Below, piece by piece: positions 8,127 to 16,131 of a DNA stretch of 22,064 nucleotides. A program made the position numbers and the translations under genes. Numbering within the stretch: the first letter of the stretch is position 1; every line of letters begins with the position of its first letter. Below the pieces are notes generated by a model that saw only the letters and a program-made list of their open reading frames with translations, was not told the DNA's origin and did no database searches. Source of the stretch: a virus; IMG/VR virus record IMGVR_UViG_3300019776_000608, positions 1 through 22,064 of that record, one strand, 5' to 3'.

Positions 8127-8458
8127 GATACATGGTCGACATCGACGGAACGATATGCAGGACAAAAGGTTCTGAGTACGAGAAGAGCGAGCCGATCAAG
8201 GAGAGGATTAACCACTTCAACATGCTCTACGACTGGGGTCACGAGATCCACTACTGGACAGCTAGAGGCGGAGTCTCGGGAATAGACTGGACTGAGTTGA
8301 CTGAGAGACAGCTGAGAGAGTGGGGCTGCAGGTACACGAGCCTGAAAATGAAGAAGCCGTCGTACGACGTGTGGATAGACGACAAGGCCATGAACGCTGA
8401 CCTTTATTTCTTAGGACCTCACAGGGAGATCAATCAAGATGAAGTTTGTCACCGGTAA
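8123..8458 (+). CDS. Compact HAD-family phosphatase
   Basis: This 111-residue protein shows the HAD signature in order: DIDGT near the N-terminus (D6 nucleophile, D8 acid/base), HYWTARGG (motif II Thr46), a lysine pair at 77-78 before PSYDVWIDDKA, and acidic motif IV (D86, D87). It is too short for a large cap domain, so it is a capless HAD that would act on a large or tethered substrate or form oligomers. In the operon it occupies the slot of GmhB, the heptose 1,7-bisphosphate 7-phosphatase, although GmhB is normally near 190 residues. It overlaps the cupin gene by 4 bases and the epimerase gene by 20 bases. Similar small phage HADs are often annotated only as hydrolases, so the substrate is inferred. 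Confidence 0.78.
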   Translation: MRYMVDIDGTICRTKGSEYEKSEPIKERINHFNMLYDWGHEIHYWTARGGVSGIDWTELTERQLREWGCRYTSLKMKKPSYDVWIDDKAMNADLYFLGPHREINQDEVCHR

Positions 8459-9218
8459 CTGTGGGTTCATCGGAAGGAACCTGTTGGCCAAGCTCGACGG
8501 TCAGGTGGCGTGCTACGACACGCTGACAAATACCCTTCCAGACATCTTCACGATTCTAGACGCGATAGAGTGGGAGAACATCGAGGAGATCTATCACTTA
8601 GGAGCTATCTCAGACACGACTTGCAAGGACATCAACCTTCTGCACGCCCACAACGTGGACTTCAGCATCAGACTATTTGAAAAGGCGATCGACTATCAGA
8701 TTCCCGTCACGTACGCTAGCTCTGGGTCCGTCTACGGCAACACATGCGAGAGCAAGCAATACAGGATCAACCCGCTCAACTACTACGCCATGACGAAGGC
8801 TACGGTAGACGCGTGGGTCGAGGACAACATGAGCAGGTTCAAGCTCGTGAGAGGCATGCGATTCTTCAACGTGTACGGAGAGAACGAGGGATCGAAGGGG
8901 GAGCAGGGAAGCCCGCACTACAAATTCATGCAGCAGGCCAACGAGACTGGGGTCATAAAGATCTTTGATAACTCTGACAACGCTTACCGAGACTTCATAC
9001 ACGTCAACAGCGTGGTAAAGACTATCCTAGAGTGCAAGAGAGAGTCTGGAATATACGACGTCGGTACCGCTGCTCCTAAGAGCTTCACTGAGGTGGCCGA
9101 GTCGATAGCTAGCAGGACTGGCGCTAGGATAGAAAGAATCAAGTTTCCCTTGAAGCTACAGGGAAAGTATCAGTACTGGACTCAGGCTCAGTACAACTAC
9201 AACGAGCTATTAAAATGA
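8439..9218 (+). CDS. hldD: HldD-like NAD(P)-dependent sugar-nucleotide epimerase
   Basis: This 259-residue protein is an extended short-chain dehydrogenase/reductase. It has the Rossmann glycine motif VTGNCGFIG (G6, G9, G12), the serine stretch YASSGSVYG (92-100) and the YxxxK pair Y116/K120. Further segments track HldD (ADP-L-glycero-D-manno-heptose 6-epimerase): IYHLGAISDTT, FFNVYGENEGSKG, FDNSDNAYRDFIHV, GIYDVGT, and FPLKLQGKYQYWTQA. E. coli HldD has 310 residues; this one stops soon after the WTQA segment, so the last C-terminal helix region (about 35 residues) is missing, and the rest of the shortfall is internal. The stop codon overlaps the stop of the convergent RCC1 gene. It ends the sugar operon. 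A GDP- or dTDP-sugar epimerase is a less likely alternative. Confidence 0.85.
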   Translation: MKFVTGNCGFIGRNLLAKLDGQVACYDTLTNTLPDIFTILDAIEWENIEEIYHLGAISDTTCKDINLLHAHNVDFSIRLFEKAIDYQIPVTYASSGSVYGNTCESKQYRINPLNYYAMTKATVDAWVEDNMSRFKLVRGMRFFNVYGENEGSKGEQGSPHYKFMQQANETGVIKIFDNSDNAYRDFIHVNSVVKTILECKRESGIYDVGTAAPKSFTEVAESIASRTGARIERIKFPLKLQGKYQYWTQAQYNYNELLK

Positions 9219-11594
9219 CTCTAACACTGCGAACGTAGCGCTAGACTTACCTGCTTCTACCAGCTTCCAACTGTTCTTGGTACCAACTTGAACCGGCGAC
9301 GTCATGGTGGTGTATACCGTAGGAGCTAGTCCCATAAGTTGGCCGACGTTGTTTCTTCCCCAAGTAAATAGTCTTCCAGCTACGTCTATGGCTGCGGTAT
9401 GTGCGTTTCCTGCAGATGCCATCGTCCACGAAGAAGATCCAACTTGTACAAAACTTGATCTGCCACCCACAGGTAGTACACCAAGTTGTCCGTAAGTTGA
9501 ATCTCCAGTTACCCACAGAGACCCGTCGCTCTTAACTATTACAGTGTGTCCGAATGAATTTGATATTTTAGCTCCAGCATAACCTGTACCAATTAAGGTC
9601 GGAGACGATCTATAGATAGTATCATTTAGTCCAAGTTGACCGGCAGCATTATATCCCCAGCCCCATAGAAGTCCGTCTGCAGTAATGCCATGAACAGACG
9701 CTCCGTTGGTGTAGACAGCAGTCCAAGACTTGTTTGCTCCAACTTGTGTTGGTGAACTTCTGCTAATAGTATTATTTAATCCCAGTTCACCAAAGCTGTT
9801 CGCACCCCACATGAATAGCTTGTAGTAAGATCCTTGATTCTGTAGGCCTATACTAATACTTCCGCCGGCGTATACGCGATGAAAAGTATCATTACTTACT
9901 TTCACCGGCTTAGATCTTGAAGACACTGAAGAGTTGAGTCCAAGACCTCCATTTGATGCGTATCCCCATGACCACAGAGTTCCGTCAGACTGTATTCCTA
10001 GTGCGTGTGTTTGCCCCATAGCTACAGCATTCCACGAGGTATTAGCAAACTTGTGGTAGTATCTTAATTCCCACAGGTATCCACCACTTATGCCGGCCGC
10101 GCCGGTACCGTTCTTGGCTCTTCCCCAGGCATACACACTTCCATTTTTAATGTAGTGCTTCACTCCGCTGAAGCTACCTGAACTGGTGACGTCCGGCCAC
10201 AGCTCTGAAGAGAGACCAGAACCTACTTGAACGAATGAAGATCTATCGATCCAAGTAAAGTCGCCGACTCCACCTGGACCCGCACTTACATATCCAGATC
10301 CAGAACCGTCATCTTGGGCGTTAGATCCAGCTGACCAGAGAGTGCCGTCAGTCTTTAGTATGAGGCTGTTGTAGTCAGCCGCCATTATCTTAGAGACTCC
10401 AGTTGCTACTAGAGTCGGAGAGCTTCTATCTATCTGGTCACCGGTTCCAAGTTGACCATAAATGTTCCATCCCCAAGCGTACAGATCACCGTTGGTCTTA
10501 AGCGCTAGAGAGTGTTGAGATGAAGCAGACACTGAGCTCCAGTCAGTGCCAGACCCAACTTGCACGAAGCTTGACCTGCTTAGAGTGTTGCTTATGCCGA
10601 GCTGGCCTCTCTGATTCCTTCCAACGGCAACTAGAGTACCGTTCGTCTGTACACCGAGAGCGTGTTGAGCACCAGGCGCGAAGCTGTTGAACCTAGCCTG
10701 AGAGACTCCGACCGTCATAGACCTAAATGCCGTAGTGGCAGAGTTAGTTCCACCTGGATAGTACAGGTCTAGACCTGCCCACCACATGTAGCCGCTACTG
10801 TCTCTTATGAACGATCTTCCTGGAGAGGCGTATACGTCTCCGCCTCCGTTCGCGAGCCCCGCCACTGCAGACCAACCGGGTGCAATGACTGGGTTTGATC
10901 TAGCGATAGTGTCGGTCTGACCCAACTGACGCTCGGCGTTTCTTCCCCACGCGTGCACAGTACCAAACCTGTCAAGGGCGATAGCGTGGTCTCCGGCTGC
11001 AGCAACTTTAATCCAGTCAGTGCTGCTTCCGACCTGTGAAGGTGAGCTTCTGAATATAGTGTCAGCTTTACCCAGCTGTCCTATAGTATTTCCACCCCAA
11101 GTCCACAGACTTCCGTAAGTCTCTCCGGTGTTTACTTTAATGCCGACGAAGAACTGTTTTCCAGACGCAGAGGCCTGAGCTCCATAGTCTTCTGCCCAGT
11201 AGCCGTCTACGCCGCCCGAGACAAAAGTTTTCCAGGAGGTGTACTGCGTGGAGGCGCCAACTAAGGTCGGCGAGCTTCTAGTTGCTGTCGTCCAAGCGGT
11301 CGTAGGTTGAACTCCAAAGTCATACTCGTTTAGAGAGTCACCCCAAATGCCAAAGTTGTTGTCTCCAAATATGTACAGTTCGCCTATGCTGTTCAGCGCT
11401 GCGGTAGCTTGAAACCCTTGAATAGTCGTCCAAGACCTGCTTCCAGGCAATGGATCAGCAAACGTAACGGCGGTGGGAGAGCTTCTGGACGCGTCGACGT
11501 TGATGCCGAGAGAGAAGTAATTAGAAAAACCCGAAGAGTAGATCTGTGTCTTTCCTACGGCCTTTGTCTGAAGACCCGAACCTAGTATAAGCAT
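9210..11594 (-). CDS. RCC1-repeat beta-propeller protein, 14 modules
   Basis: This 794-residue protein is built almost wholly of RCC1-type modules of about 55 residues. The repeated pattern is L.aWG.N..GQLG..dti.RSSP.qVG...W..V.ag..HslAl..dG. I count 14 modules, of which modules 2, 5, 8 and 9 carry insertions or have lost parts of the motif. Since RCC1 propellers have seven blades, 14 modules would fit two propellers. No signal peptide, membrane segment or enzyme motif is seen. It follows a tail-assembly-chaperone-like gene and a fibre gene on the same strand with AGGAGA just ahead of its ATG (11604-11609). I infer a virion-surface or receptor-binding role, but no function is proven. Its 3' end overlaps the convergent epimerase gene by 9 bases. 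Confidence 0.8.
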   Translation of the reverse strand: MLILGSGLQTKAVGKTQIYSSGFSNYFSLGINVDASRSSPTAVTFADPLPGSRSWTTIQGFQATAALNSIGELYIFGDNNFGIWGDSLNEYDFGVQPTTAWTTATRSSPTLVGASTQYTSWKTFVSGGVDGYWAEDYGAQASASGKQFFVGIKVNTGETYGSLWTWGGNTIGQLGKADTIFRSSPSQVGSSTDWIKVAAAGDHAIALDRFGTVHAWGRNAERQLGQTDTIARSNPVIAPGWSAVAGLANGGGDVYASPGRSFIRDSSGYMWWAGLDLYYPGGTNSATTAFRSMTVGVSQARFNSFAPGAQHALGVQTNGTLVAVGRNQRGQLGISNTLSRSSFVQVGSGTDWSSVSASSQHSLALKTNGDLYAWGWNIYGQLGTGDQIDRSSPTLVATGVSKIMAADYNSLILKTDGTLWSAGSNAQDDGSGSGYVSAGPGGVGDFTWIDRSSFVQVGSGLSSELWPDVTSSGSFSGVKHYIKNGSVYAWGRAKNGTGAAGISGGYLWELRYYHKFANTSWNAVAMGQTHALGIQSDGTLWSWGYASNGGLGLNSSVSSRSKPVKVSNDTFHRVYAGGSISIGLQNQGSYYKLFMWGANSFGELGLNNTISRSSPTQVGANKSWTAVYTNGASVHGITADGLLWGWGYNAAGQLGLNDTIYRSSPTLIGTGYAGAKISNSFGHTVIVKSDGSLWVTGDSTYGQLGVLPVGGRSSFVQVGSSSWTMASAGNAHTAAIDVAGRLFTWGRNNVGQLMGLAPTVYTTMTSPVQVGTKNSWKLVEAGKSSATFAVLESF

Positions 11595-11609
11595 TTAGTC
11601 GCGTCTCCT

Positions 11610-12104
11610 TTAGATAGCTGGTGGCTCAGGCCACGCGATGCTATCTATAGATGGAAGCTCCGAAGTCTGCATAGTCTCAAACGCGCTAGGAAAGTCTCTC
11701 AGCTGCTGCCTGTAAGCTTTCCAAGAGTCTATCCAAGCTTGACCCTTTATCTCAGCTGTGTCAGGAAGCATCGTCCAGTCAGTTCCAGAAAGTCTAGAGT
11801 TTCTTCTGTCGCGAACGAAGCGCATAAACGTATCTTTTATCTCGGCGTCGGTCTGTGGGTCCCACGGTAAGACTACGTAATAAGCCTCAACGTAGTCGCC
11901 GCGGTTCGTGTAACTCGTGTCTATTCTCTGCCACACAGAATCGTGCGGAGGAGCGTCGGTTGCTTCTACTATTGGAAGCCAACCTAGCTCCTTAAGAGCT
12001 TGAGAGTCCATGAGGTTAAAGTTGCTGTAGTTCTTCCAGCTAACAGGAAGAGAATCATGAATCTCGCTGATCTCTCCATTGTCTAAGTAAGCGTATCTAG
12101 TCAT
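11610..12104 (-). CDS. Tail fibre assembly chaperone-like protein
   Basis: This 164-residue protein resembles phage tail assembly chaperones of the Phage_tail_APC type. The C-terminal half has the telling layout: FVRDRRNSRLSGTDWTMLPD (about 91-110), then AWIDSWKAYRQQLRDFPS and a final WPEPPAI. The N-terminus (MTRYAYLDNGEISEIHDSLP) looks like the short beta region of fibre assembly proteins. It lies between the collagen-like fibre (10 bases before) and an RCC1-repeat protein (15 bases after), so one of these is its likely client. The upstream ribosome site is weak (AGGTTAGAG). Proteins of this family help fold or attach fibres and are usually not in the mature particle. Confidence 0.72.
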   Translation of the reverse strand: MTRYAYLDNGEISEIHDSLPVSWKNYSNFNLMDSQALKELGWLPIVEATDAPPHDSVWQRIDTSYTNRGDYVEAYYVVLPWDPQTDAEIKDTFMRFVRDRRNSRLSGTDWTMLPDTAEIKGQAWIDSWKAYRQQLRDFPSAFETMQTSELPSIDSIAWPEPPAI

Positions 12105-12114
12105 TTCTCTAACC

Positions 12115-15100
12115 TTACTTGCTGTCTATAATTACTGCGTTTCCGCGCCACGTCGTCCCACCGTTGTTTGTCATGAACGTAACGATGTCGACTCCCGAAG
12201 TAGTTAGCACTGGCGCGACTCCACCTGGCCACTTGACTGAGGCTGGCCAGGTCTGAGTTCCAGTACCTCCGTTAGTCAACTCAAGAATGACCAGGACGGC
12301 CCTAGACGCTGGAACGTTTGAGAATGTCCAGGTAAGAGCTCCAGACGCGGTCTTTATGAAGTAGTTACCCTGAGCGCAGTCGATGTCAGACGCCGACACT
12401 GTGACGATGTTCATGCCGTAGTTACCAGAGACGTCGATCGTCGCCGCTGGAGTAGAAGTTCCTACGCCGACCCTTCCGTTAGTCTTGTCGTACACGAAGG
12501 TGGCAGCGGTGTTAGCGTTTCCGCCGTCGTTAAAGACCACCTGAGTGTTTGTTCCAGGAACGGTGAACGATCCCTGCGAGCCAGTGAATCCTATCGAGCC
12601 CGTGTATCCGACCGATCCAGTGTAACCTACCGATCCAGTATATCCAGCTCCCGCAGATCCAGTGTAGCCGATGTTACCAACAGACCCGGTGTATCCTACC
12701 GAGCCGGCGTAACCGACACCTTGGGAGCCAGTGTAGCCCGTAGGACCCGCCACAGTCGACTCAGACCCAGTGTAACCTACAGGTCCTAGTGAGCCAGTGT
12801 AACCTACGGATCCAGTATAACCTACGCTGCCCGTGTAGCCGACGTCGCCGATCGATCCGGCGTAGCCTCTAGACCCAGTGAATCCGGCAGATCCAGTGTA
12901 GCCTATAGGACCTTGCTCAGTGGACGCGGACCCAGTAAATCCAGTGTCGCCCTTTGAACCGGTGTATCCTACCGACCCAGTATATCCGATGACGTCAGAC
13001 GCGGATCCAGTAAATCCAGTGGAGCCAGTGTATCCTACCGACCCAGTGTATCCCGGTATGTTGGATCCGGAACCCGTGTAGCCAGTGTCACCTATAGACC
13101 CAGTGAATCCGCGCGAACCGGTAAATCCAGCAGACCCAGTGTACCCTCTAGAGCCGGAGTAGCCGACGCTTCCAGTGTATCCAACACTGCCAGTGTAGCC
13201 GATCTCACCCTGCGATCCTGTATACCCTCTGGAGCCGGTGTAACCCAGAGGTCCAGGAACCTCGGAGGCAGATCCGGTGAATCCAATCGAGCCGGTGTAA
13301 CCAAGAGATCCAGAGTAGCCGACGCTGCCGGTGTATCCTATCGAGCCGGTGTAGCCACGAGATCCAGTATAACCTCTAGATCCGGTGTAACCTAGGAATC
13401 CCTGCCTGCCGGCGGCCGTAAGTATCCAGTTGTTCTGGAACCCAGCCCCGTCGACGACGTCGACCGCGATCGTTAGGTTTGCACCTACGTACGTGACGAT
13501 GTTACCCTCGTTAGAGACGTTTGGGTCGTCGACACAGATCATCCTGACGCGCATGCCAGGCTCGAACGCGTTCTCAGTGTAGTCCTGGTTCATGACCCAG
13601 GTCTTGTTGCCGGTGCCTGAGGCGTTCAAGTTGGTTGAGCTGGATACGCCGGAGTACCCTAGACCCATCGAGCCAGTGTATCCTTGAGTTCCGGCAGAGC
13701 CGGTGTATCCGTCTGGGTCTCCCTTAGACCCAGTGAATCCGGTGTAACCGGTAGTTCCCTGCGAGCCGGTGTATCCAATAACGCCTCTCGACCCGGTATA
13801 TCCAGGAACTTCGGAAGCGGACCCAGTGTAACCCTGTGAACCAGAGTAGCCTCTTAAGCCTTGAGGACCTACTGCGCCTACAGAGCCGGTGTATCCAACT
13901 GACCCGACGTAGCCAGTGTCTCCGCGAGAACCGGTGTAGCCGTCCGGTGGACCCTGTGATCCAGTCCATCCTTGAATACCCTGCGAGCCAGAGTAACCCT
14001 GTGAACCTGAGTAGCCTCTAGACCCAGAGTAACCTAGGCTGCCGGTGTACCCAAAGCTTCCAGTGTAGCCTCTAGACCCAGAGTAACCTAGGCTGCCGGT
14101 GTACCCAAAGCTTCCAGTGTAGCCGATCGAACCAGTATAACCCAGACTTCCAGTGTAACCTAGACTTCCAGTATAACCTGCAGATCCTGTGTAACCCGCA
14201 GATCCTGTGTAGCCGCGCAAGAACGCGATAGGGTCGGACCAGTCGCCTGACGTGTTGCTGAGCTTGTAGTAGATAGAGTCGGTGTCGGTAGCTAGAAACG
14301 AGAACCCCTTAGGCTCTGCGTCGAAGGTGCTCCTGTCAAGAAACACACCGACCTCGTCCGGCTGGAGGGACTCGCCGACCGAGCCGGTGAATCCTACTAC
14401 GCCTTGCTCACCGGGAGATCCTGTCAGACCTCTAGAGCCGGTGTATCCAGCTGAGCCGGTATAGCCTATGCTGCCAGTGTAGCCGATGACGGTAGAGGCT
14501 GAACCTGTGAATCCCGCGCTTCCCGAGTATCCTTGAGAGCCGGAGTATCCTAGTGAGCCAGTATATCCAAAGCTGCCCGTGTAGCCGAACGAGCCCGTGT
14601 AGCCGTTGACTCCGCGAGATCCAGTGTAGCCGAGAGACCCGGAGTATCCTAGTGAGCCGGTGTAACCTGCAGCTCCTCTAGAGCCGGTGTAACCGTTCGG
14701 CGGACCCTCTGATCCGGTGTAACCGACGTTGCCTTGGATACCTTGGGAGCCGCGAGAACCGGTGAAGCCGATAGAACCAGTGTAGCCGATGACCGTCGAG
14801 GCCGACCCGGTGTAGCCGGTAACGCCTCTAGAGCCAGTATATCCTAGTGAACCGGTGTATCCCGGAGCAGTTGACGCTGAGCCGGTGAATCCTGCAGAGC
14901 CGGCGAATCCTCTTGACCCCGCAAAACCCTTCGATCCAGCAAAGCCGCTCGTGCCGGTGAAGCCAGTCAGACCTCTAGAGCCGGTGTATCCTTGTATTCT
15001 AGCTTCTCCCCAGAAGCTGTAGCGAGGGGTGTTTGAAGGAAAATCAGCAAACGAACCAGATTGTCCAGCTGTGTTGAGCAAGTATACTACGTCAGCAGCG

Positions 15101-15372
15101 TGTCCTGGTAAAGTAGGAAACGGCGACGTAGTTACTTTTTCATTGTTGTACCAGACCCACCAAGACGGAGTGATGCTGTAGACCCAGACGATGCCACCGT
15201 CTAGTCCCCAGTCAAACCATATACCGGCACCGTTAGTGTATCCATCGCCGATGATAAGAAACCGAGTCCCCTCCTTGGCCGCCTTCTCCTCGAGTGGAAG
15301 AGTAGACCAGCTGTTGTAGAGATCGATCATCTCTTGTACGGAACCGCTGTAGTCAAAGAGAGTATCAGGCAT
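12115..15372 (-). CDS. Collagen-like GYTGS-repeat tail fibre
   Basis: This 1085-residue protein is a long fibre with collagen-like G-X-Y triplets, mostly as a six-residue unit GYTGSx (also GFTGSx, GYSGSx). Residues 1-127 form a non-repetitive Trp-rich head that may attach to the particle. Triplet arrays cover about 128-333, 387-575 and 660-934. Two globular inserts break them: 334-387 (FLATDTDSIYYKLS, SGDWSDPI) and 576-659 (FEPGMRVRMICVDDP, LTIAVDVVDGAG), both like small domains I recall from phage fibres. Residues 935-1085 form the C-terminal tip (VVFNDGG, GRVGVGTSTPAATIDV, GTQTWPASVKWPGG). A perfect late promoter box is 39-46 bases upstream, but no strong ribosome site is evident. Fibre function is well supported; the receptor is unknown. 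Confidence 0.88.
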   Translation of the reverse strand: MPDTLFDYSGSVQEMIDLYNSWSTLPLEEKAAKEGTRFLIIGDGYTNGAGIWFDWGLDGGIVWVYSITPSWWVWYNNEKVTTSPFPTLPGHAADVVYLLNTAGQSGSFADFPSNTPRYSFWGEARIQGYTGSRGLTGFTGTSGFAGSKGFAGSRGFAGSAGFTGSASTAPGYTGSLGYTGSRGVTGYTGSASTVIGYTGSIGFTGSRGSQGIQGNVGYTGSEGPPNGYTGSRGAAGYTGSLGYSGSLGYTGSRGVNGYTGSFGYTGSFGYTGSLGYSGSQGYSGSAGFTGSASTVIGYTGSIGYTGSAGYTGSRGLTGSPGEQGVVGFTGSVGESLQPDEVGVFLDRSTFDAEPKGFSFLATDTDSIYYKLSNTSGDWSDPIAFLRGYTGSAGYTGSAGYTGSLGYTGSLGYTGSIGYTGSFGYTGSLGYSGSRGYTGSFGYTGSLGYSGSRGYSGSQGYSGSQGIQGWTGSQGPPDGYTGSRGDTGYVGSVGYTGSVGAVGPQGLRGYSGSQGYTGSASEVPGYTGSRGVIGYTGSQGTTGYTGFTGSKGDPDGYTGSAGTQGYTGSMGLGYSGVSSSTNLNASGTGNKTWVMNQDYTENAFEPGMRVRMICVDDPNVSNEGNIVTYVGANLTIAVDVVDGAGFQNNWILTAAGRQGFLGYTGSRGYTGSRGYTGSIGYTGSVGYSGSLGYTGSIGFTGSASEVPGPLGYTGSRGYTGSQGEIGYTGSVGYTGSVGYSGSRGYTGSAGFTGSRGFTGSIGDTGYTGSGSNIPGYTGSVGYTGSTGFTGSASDVIGYTGSVGYTGSKGDTGFTGSASTEQGPIGYTGSAGFTGSRGYAGSIGDVGYTGSVGYTGSVGYTGSLGPVGYTGSESTVAGPTGYTGSQGVGYAGSVGYTGSVGNIGYTGSAGAGYTGSVGYTGSVGYTGSIGFTGSQGSFTVPGTNTQVVFNDGGNANTAATFVYDKTNGRVGVGTSTPAATIDVSGNYGMNIVTVSASDIDCAQGNYFIKTASGALTWTFSNVPASRAVLVILELTNGGTGTQTWPASVKWPGGVAPVLTTSGVDIVTFMTNNGGTTWRGNAVIIDSK
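12571..14991 (-). repeat. 18-bp coding repeat array (GYTGSx units)
   Basis: Nearly the whole span is made of imperfect 18-base units encoding G-Y/F-T/S-G-S-x, often with GYTGS spelled by alternative codons. It is interrupted at about 14212-14373 and 13396-13647, where globular inserts are encoded. Codon variation between units shows that most copies are old, with some recent exact duplications. Confidence 0.9.
14011..14124. repeat. Perfect 54-bp tandem duplication inside the fibre gene
   Basis: The segment 14011-14064 is repeated exactly at 14065-14118, followed by six more matching bases. The unit encodes 18 residues (three GYTGS-like blocks, ending GYSGSR) and keeps the reading frame. Exact identity amid otherwise diverged 18-base units points to a recent slippage or unequal recombination event. 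Confidence 0.9.
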
Positions 15373-15410
15373 TTTGACTCGTTCTTATTGTTGTTGGTAG
15401 GAATCTATGT

Positions 15411-15418
15411 TATTTATA
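15411..15418 (-). promoter_or_regulatory. T4 late promoter box for the collagen-like fibre
   Basis: The minus strand reads TATAAATA, an exact T4 late core, in the 51-base gap between the GT25 gene (stop at 15424) and the fibre start (15372). Expected leader is about 30 bases. It probably drives the fibre, the assembly chaperone and the 794-residue RCC1 protein together. Confidence 0.72.
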
Positions 15419-15423
15419 AGAAC

Positions 15424-16131
15424 CTACCGCTCATTACCCACGTTCTCGTCCTTGAGGCTTACGTCTTTCTTTCTATTAACGATCGTGGTTCCCTCGAACC
15501 TGTCGTAGGCGTAGAGGCCGGCCTGGCTGATGTTGAAGAGGTCAGCCCTCATGATGACGTCTAGACTCTCACATATCCCTCTCTGGACCAGCGTGCCAAG
15601 TAGGTTCTTGGCCATCGGTGGGTCTATGGCATAGGCGTGCGCCCTGCAGATGAAGTGGTAGTTGTTGTTGAGAGACCCGTGAGGAGGCACCGGTCCGATC
15701 GGCATCCTATTATTCTTCTGCTCCTCACCTCCGAGGTAGACGATGCTGTTGTAGGCGGTCATTCCCTCGTAGCGTCTGACCATGATGGCGTCGTGTTCGA
15801 GTATCACTATAGGTCTGTCCATCTCGAGACACTTAGCCCAGAGGCTGGCGTGGCTAAAGAAGCATGCGATCTCGGTGATGGACAGGTGGTGGTCGTACAC
15901 CTTCACCCACTTCAGCCACGACGAGTCTCGAGAGTGCTCAGGCACCTTGATGGACTTTCCGTCCGTAGCGTCGAAGGCGTCCCAAGTCTTCCACGGCATC
16001 CCGGCAAGGTCACACGACCTTTGACACCCCTTGGCCAGTCTCTCAGACTCGGTGTGGTTCTTGATCGTGATTATGTAAGCCGACTCTACAGACGTGTCGT
16101 AGCCAAAGTTAAGAGACTTAGAGAGGTCCAT
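15424..16131 (-). CDS. GT25-family glycosyltransferase
   Basis: This 235-residue protein looks like a family 25 glycosyltransferase, a group that includes LPS glycosyltransferases and, in animals, collagen galactosyltransferases. The visible hallmarks are AYIITIKNHTESERLAKGC near residue 18, WDAFDATDG (about 50-58), LSITEIACFFSHASLW (about 83-98), then the acidic sugar-nucleotide motif VILEHDAIM (about 109-117), and HAYAIDP near the C-terminal third. No signal or membrane segment is seen. It overlaps the preceding multidomain gene by 14 bases, so the two are probably translated together. Acceptor could be host LPS or a phage structural protein; the position next to the collagen-like fibre is suggestive but not proof. 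Confidence 0.82.
   Translation of the reverse strand: MDLSKSLNFGYDTSVESAYIITIKNHTESERLAKGCQRSCDLAGMPWKTWDAFDATDGKSIKVPEHSRDSSWLKWVKVYDHHLSITEIACFFSHASLWAKCLEMDRPIVILEHDAIMVRRYEGMTAYNSIVYLGGEEQKNNRMPIGPVPPHGSLNNNYHFICRAHAYAIDPPMAKNLLGTLVQRGICESLDVIMRADLFNISQAGLYAYDRFEGTTIVNRKKDVSLKDENVGNER

Noticed and set aside
9200-9240. A possible bidirectional terminator at the convergent gene ends
   Set aside because: I found no GC-rich stem followed by a T run; both stop codons lie inside the overlap and the neighbouring bases are coding.
9219-9330. A frameshifted continuation of the epimerase after its stop
   Set aside because: Downstream plus-strand frames show nothing like the expected HldD tail; the DNA there is well explained as the RCC1 gene on the other strand.
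12571-14991. Regularly spaced short repeats that could suggest a CRISPR array
   Set aside because: The units are contiguous 18-base coding repeats in one long frame with no unique spacers, so they encode a collagen-like fibre.
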